A stretch of 8,126 bases of DNA from Gemmatimonadota bacterium (GTDB taxonomy: Bacteria; Gemmatimonadota; Gemmatimonadetes; Gemmatimonadales; Gemmatimonadaceae), in NCBI GenBank assembly GCA_003131365.1, contig PKVB01000005.1, positions 1,347 through 9,472 on the forward strand. The letters are read 5' to 3'. Made by a program: the position numbers and the translations under genes. Positions 1 to 8,126 of this stretch are shown in pieces. The notes beneath the pieces were generated by a model that saw nothing but the letters and a program-made list of their open reading frames with translations, did not search any database and had not been told where the DNA came from. How positions within the stretch are numbered: the stretch's first letter is position 1; every line of letters starts with the position of its first letter.

Positions 1-1
1 C

Positions 2-2551
2 TACCTGGCCGAGGATCCCAAGCACCACCGCAAGGTCGCGGTCAAAGTGATGCGCCCCGAGATGGCCGCAACGCTCGGCGCCGAGCGGTTCCTGAGAGAG
101 GTCGAGATTGCGGCACAGCTGTCCCATCCGCACATCCTGCCGGTCTACGACTCCGGTGCCGCCGGCGGCATTCTCTATTACGTGATGCCGTACGTGGAGG
201 GTGAGTCTCTTCAGGACCGTCTCCAGCGGGAAAATGAGCTGCCGGTCGAGGATGCAGTCCGAATCGCGCGTGAAGTGGCCGAGGCGCTGGCCTATGCGCA
301 TGGCAGGAACATCGTCCACCGCGACATCAAGCCGGCGAACATCATGCTGAGCGCTGGTCACGCGCTCGTGGCCGACTTCGGCATCGCCCGGGTGGCAGGC
401 GTCCACGCGACGGCGATCACCCGGACCGGAATGGCGGTGGGTACGCCGCAGTACATGAGTCCCGAGCAAGCGAGCGGTTCGCCCAACGTGGATGCGCGCA
501 CCGACATTTTCGCGTTGGGCTGCGTGCTCTATGAAACGATTGCCGGCGAGCCGCCCTTCAACGGGCCGACGCCGCAGGCCATCATCATGCGGAGCATGAC
601 CGAGAAACCCCGCGCCCTCGCCACGACGCGTGAGGGCCTGTCTCCGGCTCTCGACACAATCGTTTCCAAGGCCTTGGCCAAGAATCCCGCCGACCGGTGG
701 CAGACAGCGCAACAGTTCGCCGATGCGCTGGGCCGCTCCGCGGATTCCATCCAGAGTGGTGACCGCACTACCTCCACGGCGCTGACTGGCGGACCGTCAC
801 CGGCGCGGGTGTGGGGGCTCTTCGGCTTCGCTTCGCTCATTACCCTTGGCGTCTTCTACGGACTGGTGAGTCGCTGGGGGCTGCCGACGTGGGTGCTGTA
901 CCTCGCCGTCGCATTGCTCGCCATCGGCGCTGTTGTCCTGACCCTGACGGGACGACTGGAATCCCGCCGCCGCGGCGGTGCGGCAACGCCCGGCTTCGCC
1001 CGTCTCTTCACTTGGCGCAACGCCACGCTGGGGGGGATGCTCGGACTGGGAAGCTGGGCCATCGTGGTGACCGCGCTGATCATCAAGGGACCCGGCGGAA
1101 CCGAGCCCGGCAGTGGGGTTCGACTCGCGGTGCTTCCGTTCGAGAATCGCGGCGCCGCAGCGGACGCCTACATCGTGGACGGCATCACCGACCAGGTACG
1201 CGGCAAGCTGATGGGCCTGGGCGGATTCCAGATCACCGCCCGAACAAGTTCGGATCAATACCGCGATTCGAAGAAATCGCCGCAGGAGATCGGCAAGGAA
1301 CTCGCGGTGGAGTACCTCCTCACCTCGACCGTGACCTGGGTACGCAATCCCGACGGCAAGGGGCGGCTGCAGGTGGCGCCCGAATTGATCAACGTGGCGA
1401 CTGGCGCCGGAACGTGGCAGCAGACCTTCGATGCCGACATCACCGACGTCTTCCAGGTGCAGGGCAGCATCGCCACGCAGGTGGCCGGCGCCCTCGGCGT
1501 GGCACTCGGCACCCGGGAGCAGGAGCAGCTCGCCGAGCGGCCGACCAAGAATCTTCCCGCCTACGAGCTCTACCTCAAGGGCAGGTACTTCTTCGCCAAG
1601 AGAGGGGAATCGGGCCTGAGGCGCGCGATCACTTACTTCACTGAGGCAGCGACGAATGATCCAAAGTTTGCACGGGCTCGAGCCGGGCTGAGCATGGCAT
1701 ACAGCATCCTGGGGAACTTCGCCCGGGTGCCGCTGGATTCAACGGGGTTTCTGGCCTTGAAAAACGCCGAAATCGCTGTGGCTCTTGATTCTTCCCTGGG
1801 AGATGCGCACCTCGCCCTCGCCAACGCACTATCGTATGCTACGCGCCTTAAAGAAGCAGATCCCGAGTATCAACACGCTTTGAAGCTCCAGCCGGACGAT
1901 GCGACGACGCATCAATGGTATGGGGACAATCTCCTGATGCTGGGCCGAGCGAAAGAGGCTCTTTCAGAGGAGCAACGCGCGGCAGCGCTCGATCCCTTGT
2001 CGCCGATCATCGCCTCCGAGGTCGCCCATGCGCTGTACGAAAACCGGCGGTTTCCCGAAGCGATTGCCGGGAGTCTGCGTGCTATCGAGCTCGACTCGAC
2101 ATTGGCGATCGCCCAAAAAGTCCTGGGGCTCGATTACGTATTCGCACGTCAGCCGGAAAAGGGTGCCCTGGTGTTGGAGCGGAACTACGCTCGCGAGCCC
2201 GGCCAACCTGGAGCGCGCGGATACCTGATCTTCAGCTACGCCGCAAGCGGGCGATGGGCCGAGGTGACTAAGCTCTATCACGACCTGACTCGCAGCTCAG
2301 ATGCTCATGACACCGACCTTCTGCTTGCGAATCTGGCGGTGGGGGACCGGGTGAAAGCGCTCGATGTCTTCGAGCGCATGACGCAGTCCGGTCTCGGCCA
2401 AACTCCGATCGGTTGCGATCCTCCATATGATTTGCTGCACGACGAGCCGCGCTTCCTTGCGGTTATCCACCGTTTCGGCGCAGGACTCTGCCCTGTGACG
2501 ACGCCGTGGCCGATCAAGACGCCTCCAACTCGGCTCGCGTTGAGCCAATGA
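2..2551 (+). CDS. Membrane-anchored Ser/Thr protein kinase with TolB-like and TPR domains (5'-partial)
   Basis: This is a Hanks-type kinase that probably phosphorylates Ser/Thr on unidentified targets. The frame is open from base 2, so the true start lies upstream and GTG 47 is not a start. The glycine-rich loop, about 30 residues, is off-window. Visible motifs are the invariant Lys in VAVKVM (44-46), HRDIKPAN (317-340, catalytic Asp 323-325), DFG (374-382), GTPQYMSPEQ in the activation segment (440-469) and DIFALGCVLYE. Three hydrophobic segments follow at about 809-883, 887-946 and 1025-1084. The Arg-rich loop between the second and third fits positive-inside topology, which places the C-terminal half outside the membrane. 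Next come a TolB/FlgO-like domain (about 1118-1520, LAVLPFENRG, DGITDQV) and TPR-like helical repeats (about 1553-2300). The tail YDLLHDEPRF is common in this kinase style. The ligand and substrate are unknown. No frameshift is seen, and it converges on gltD. The kinase call is firm; the TolB and TPR boundaries are approximate. Confidence 0.95.
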   Translation, partial: YLAEDPKHHRKVAVKVMRPEMAATLGAERFLREVEIAAQLSHPHILPVYDSGAAGGILYYVMPYVEGESLQDRLQRENELPVEDAVRIAREVAEALAYAHGRNIVHRDIKPANIMLSAGHALVADFGIARVAGVHATAITRTGMAVGTPQYMSPEQASGSPNVDARTDIFALGCVLYETIAGEPPFNGPTPQAIIMRSMTEKPRALATTREGLSPALDTIVSKALAKNPADRWQTAQQFADALGRSADSIQSGDRTTSTALTGGPSPARVWGLFGFASLITLGVFYGLVSRWGLPTWVLYLAVALLAIGAVVLTLTGRLESRRRGGAATPGFARLFTWRNATLGGMLGLGSWAIVVTALIIKGPGGTEPGSGVRLAVLPFENRGAAADAYIVDGITDQVRGKLMGLGGFQITARTSSDQYRDSKKSPQEIGKELAVEYLLTSTVTWVRNPDGKGRLQVAPELINVATGAGTWQQTFDADITDVFQVQGSIATQVAGALGVALGTREQEQLAERPTKNLPAYELYLKGRYFFAKRGESGLRRAITYFTEAATNDPKFARARAGLSMAYSILGNFARVPLDSTGFLALKNAEIAVALDSSLGDAHLALANALSYATRLKEADPEYQHALKLQPDDATTHQWYGDNLLMLGRAKEALSEEQRAAALDPLSPIIASEVAHALYENRRFPEAIAGSLRAIELDSTLAIAQKVLGLDYVFARQPEKGALVLERNYAREPGQPGARGYLIFSYAASGRWAEVTKLYHDLTRSSDAHDTDLLLANLAVGDRVKALDVFERMTQSGLGQTPIGCDPPYDLLHDEPRFLAVIHRFGAGLCPVTTPWPIKTPPTRLALSQ

Positions 2552-2570
2552 TCGATCTGGAAGGCGAGGT
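2552..2570. other. 19-bp convergent intergenic gap
   Basis: Only 19 bp separate the kinase stop (TGA 2549-2551) from the gltD stop (TAG, read on the minus strand at 2573-2571). No classical hairpin plus T-run terminator fits in it for either direction. Transcripts from both sides therefore probably end inside the neighbouring gene or overlap at their 3' ends. The only local structure is a weak 5-bp stem, GGCTC/GAGCC, at 2532-2546 inside the last kinase codons. It is not followed by a T-run on either strand. Confidence 0.9.
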
Positions 2571-4035
2571 CTAGGCTTTTTCGGCGCGCAACCACCGATC
2601 GACACTTTCCGCGGCGTCGCGGCCCTCGCGAATCGCCCACACGATGAGTGATGCTCCACGGTGCGCATCGCCGGCGGCGAAGACTCCGGGTACACTCGTG
2701 CGGTGCGCGCCATCGGTTGCGATGTTTCCGCGTTCGTCCAGCTCGACGGCGAGATCCACCAGCAACCTGCTCCGTATTGGGCCGGTGAACCCCATCGCCA
2801 GCAGTACCAGATCCGCCTCCAGCTGGAAGTCGGTCCCCGGCAGCCGCGCGTAGTCGGTGTGCCCGTCGGCGAATAGCTGCCTCTCGAGACGCGCGGCGTG
2901 AATCCGCTGCACTCTCCCGTCCTCGCCGGAGAACGCGGTGGTGGCGACGCTCCAATCACGATCGCAACCCTCTTCATGCGCGTGCGAGGTGCGCAGCTGC
3001 ATCGGCCAGAGCGGCCACGGTGTGCTCGCGGCGCGACCAACTGGCGGCTGTGGGAGAAGCTCGAACTGCCTGACGCTGCGCGCCCCCTGACGAACGCACG
3101 TTCCCGCGCAATCCGAGCCGGTGTCACCGCCGCCGATGATCACGACTCGCTTGTCGCGCGCGTCGGTGACATCGTGCACGAGCATCGCATTCTGGCGGGC
3201 GTCGCTCGTCGTTCCGCGAACTGGATCACCAAACAGCCTGCGGTTCTGTGACGTCAGAAAATCCATCGCGAGGTGCACTCCCTCCAGCTCTCGGCCCGGC
3301 ACGTCGAGATCGCGCGCCGCACCCGCTCCCGTGGCAACGCACACCGCATCGAACTCCGCGCGTAACTCTTCGACGGTGATGTCCTCGCCGACGTCGATCC
3401 CGCTGCGGAACTGGACTCCCTCCGCCTCGAGCTGACCGAGACGGAGATCGAGTACCGATTTCTCCAGCTTGAACTCAGGTATTCCGTAGCGAAGAAGTCC
3501 GCCGGCGCGCTCGTTCTTCTCGAATACCACAACTGCGTGTCCGGCTCGGCAGAGCTGCTGGGCGGCAGCCATGCCCGCGGGTCCGGAGCCGATGATCGCG
3601 ACCTTGAACCCCGTCACTCTTCGCGGCGGACGCGGCACCACCCAGCCCTCCGAGAAGCCACGATCCGCGATCGTCTGCTCGATGTGCCGGATGGCGACAG
3701 GCTCGTTCACCAGACCGAGCACGCACGCCGACTCGCAGGGCGCGGGACATAGCCGGCCCGTGAGCTCCGGGAAATTGTTTGTCGCATGCAGCGACTCGAG
3801 CGCCTCGCGCCATTCCCCATGCTGCACGAGGCCGTTCCATTCGGGGATGATGTTGTGCACGGGACAGCCGCTGTCGCCCTGACAGAACGGCACTCCACAA
3901 TCCATGCAGCGCGCGGCCTGAGTGCGCACCGCCTCGTCCGGAACGGGACGATAAAACTCACCCCAGTGGCGCACACGCTCTTCCACCGTCTGGCGCTCCG
4001 CCGTCGCTCGGCGAAGCGTGAGAAATCCTTTCGGA

Positions 4036-4043
<8 letters not shown>
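2571..4043 (-). CDS. gltD: Glutamate synthase small (beta) subunit
   Basis: GltD oxidises NAD(P)H at FAD and passes electrons through Fe-S clusters to the FMN of GltB, in the cytoplasmic GOGAT complex that makes glutamate from glutamine and 2-oxoglutarate. The 490-residue protein has the usual length. Cysteines 46, 49, 54 and 60 (CMDCGVPFC...GCP) and 99, 103 and 107 form the N-terminal ferredoxin-like 4Fe-4S region. An FAD-binding GSGPAG lies at 152-157 and a second dinucleotide fold, GGGDTGSDC, at 304-312. PWPLWP at 342-347 and HEEG at 356-359 are GltD hallmarks, and the C-terminal FAD motif is VPGVFAAGDA at 451-460. Residues 272-298, ahead of the second fold, look somewhat longer than in GltDs I remember. 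The start is GTG at 4043-4041, overlapping the gltB stop by 8 bp, with GGGAGG six bases upstream. NADPH rather than NADH use is inferred from the bacterial family. An isolated GltD-like oxidoreductase is unlikely because gltB is adjacent. Confidence 0.97.

Positions 4044-8126
<4,083 letters not shown>

Noticed and set aside
47..52. GTG/ATG at 47-52 as the real kinase start
   Set aside because: The same frame continues upstream to base 2 and encodes YLAEDPKHHRKVAVK, including the invariant kinase lysine. The gene is therefore cut by the window edge.
811..1644. A 277-codon plus-strand frame inside the kinase gene
   Set aside because: It overlaps the kinase coding frame. The Arg/Gly-rich translation resembles a +1 shadow of GC-rich codons and shows no family motif.
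2532..2546. Hairpin GGCTC-GCGTT-GAGCC as a terminator
   Set aside because: The stem is only 5 bp, lies inside the kinase coding sequence and has no T-run after it on either strand.
2297..3127. A 276-codon minus-strand frame spanning the kinase and gltD 3' ends
   Set aside because: It overlaps gltD in another frame and crosses into the antisense of the kinase. The product is low-complexity and Arg/Ser-rich.

Overview
The window is a dense stretch of high-GC bacterial chromosome (roughly 62-65% GC by eye, with dips noted below). It holds three protein-coding genes and almost no non-coding DNA. The kinase sequence, from its 'YLAEDPKHHRKVAVKVM' start through a TolB-like segment to TPR repeats, closely resembles the serine/threonine kinases that are abundant in Gemmatimonadota and common in Acidobacteriota. 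Gemmatimonadota is therefore my best guess for the host, from remembered family style and not from a search.

Layout: (1) Bases 2-2551, plus strand, hold the 3' portion of a membrane-anchored Ser/Thr protein kinase. The gene is cut by the left window edge just before its invariant lysine. It reads as a cytoplasmic kinase domain, three predicted membrane segments, a TolB/FlgO-like domain and TPR repeats. (2) A 19-bp gap separates convergent stop codons. (3) Bases 2571-4043, minus strand, are gltD, the complete small (beta) subunit of glutamate synthase. (4) Bases 4036-8126, minus strand, are gltB, the large (alpha) subunit. The right window edge removes about the first 200 codons, including the catalytic N-terminal cysteine.

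How the genes work together: gltB and gltD overlap by 8 bp and are almost certainly one operon, transcribed from the right. GltB releases ammonia from glutamine and condenses it with 2-oxoglutarate on FMN. GltD supplies electrons from NAD(P)H through FAD and Fe-S clusters. The kinase faces the operon tail to tail, so it is not part of it, and nothing in the sequence shows a functional link.

The region is mainly ordinary core metabolism beside a lineage-typical sensor kinase, and I see no new multi-gene system. The most distinctive signal is inside gltB. An AT-richer, apparently expanded linker at about 7220-7350 contains an in-frame 36-bp tandem duplication rich in short palindromes, which looks like a repeat element absorbed into a conserved enzyme.
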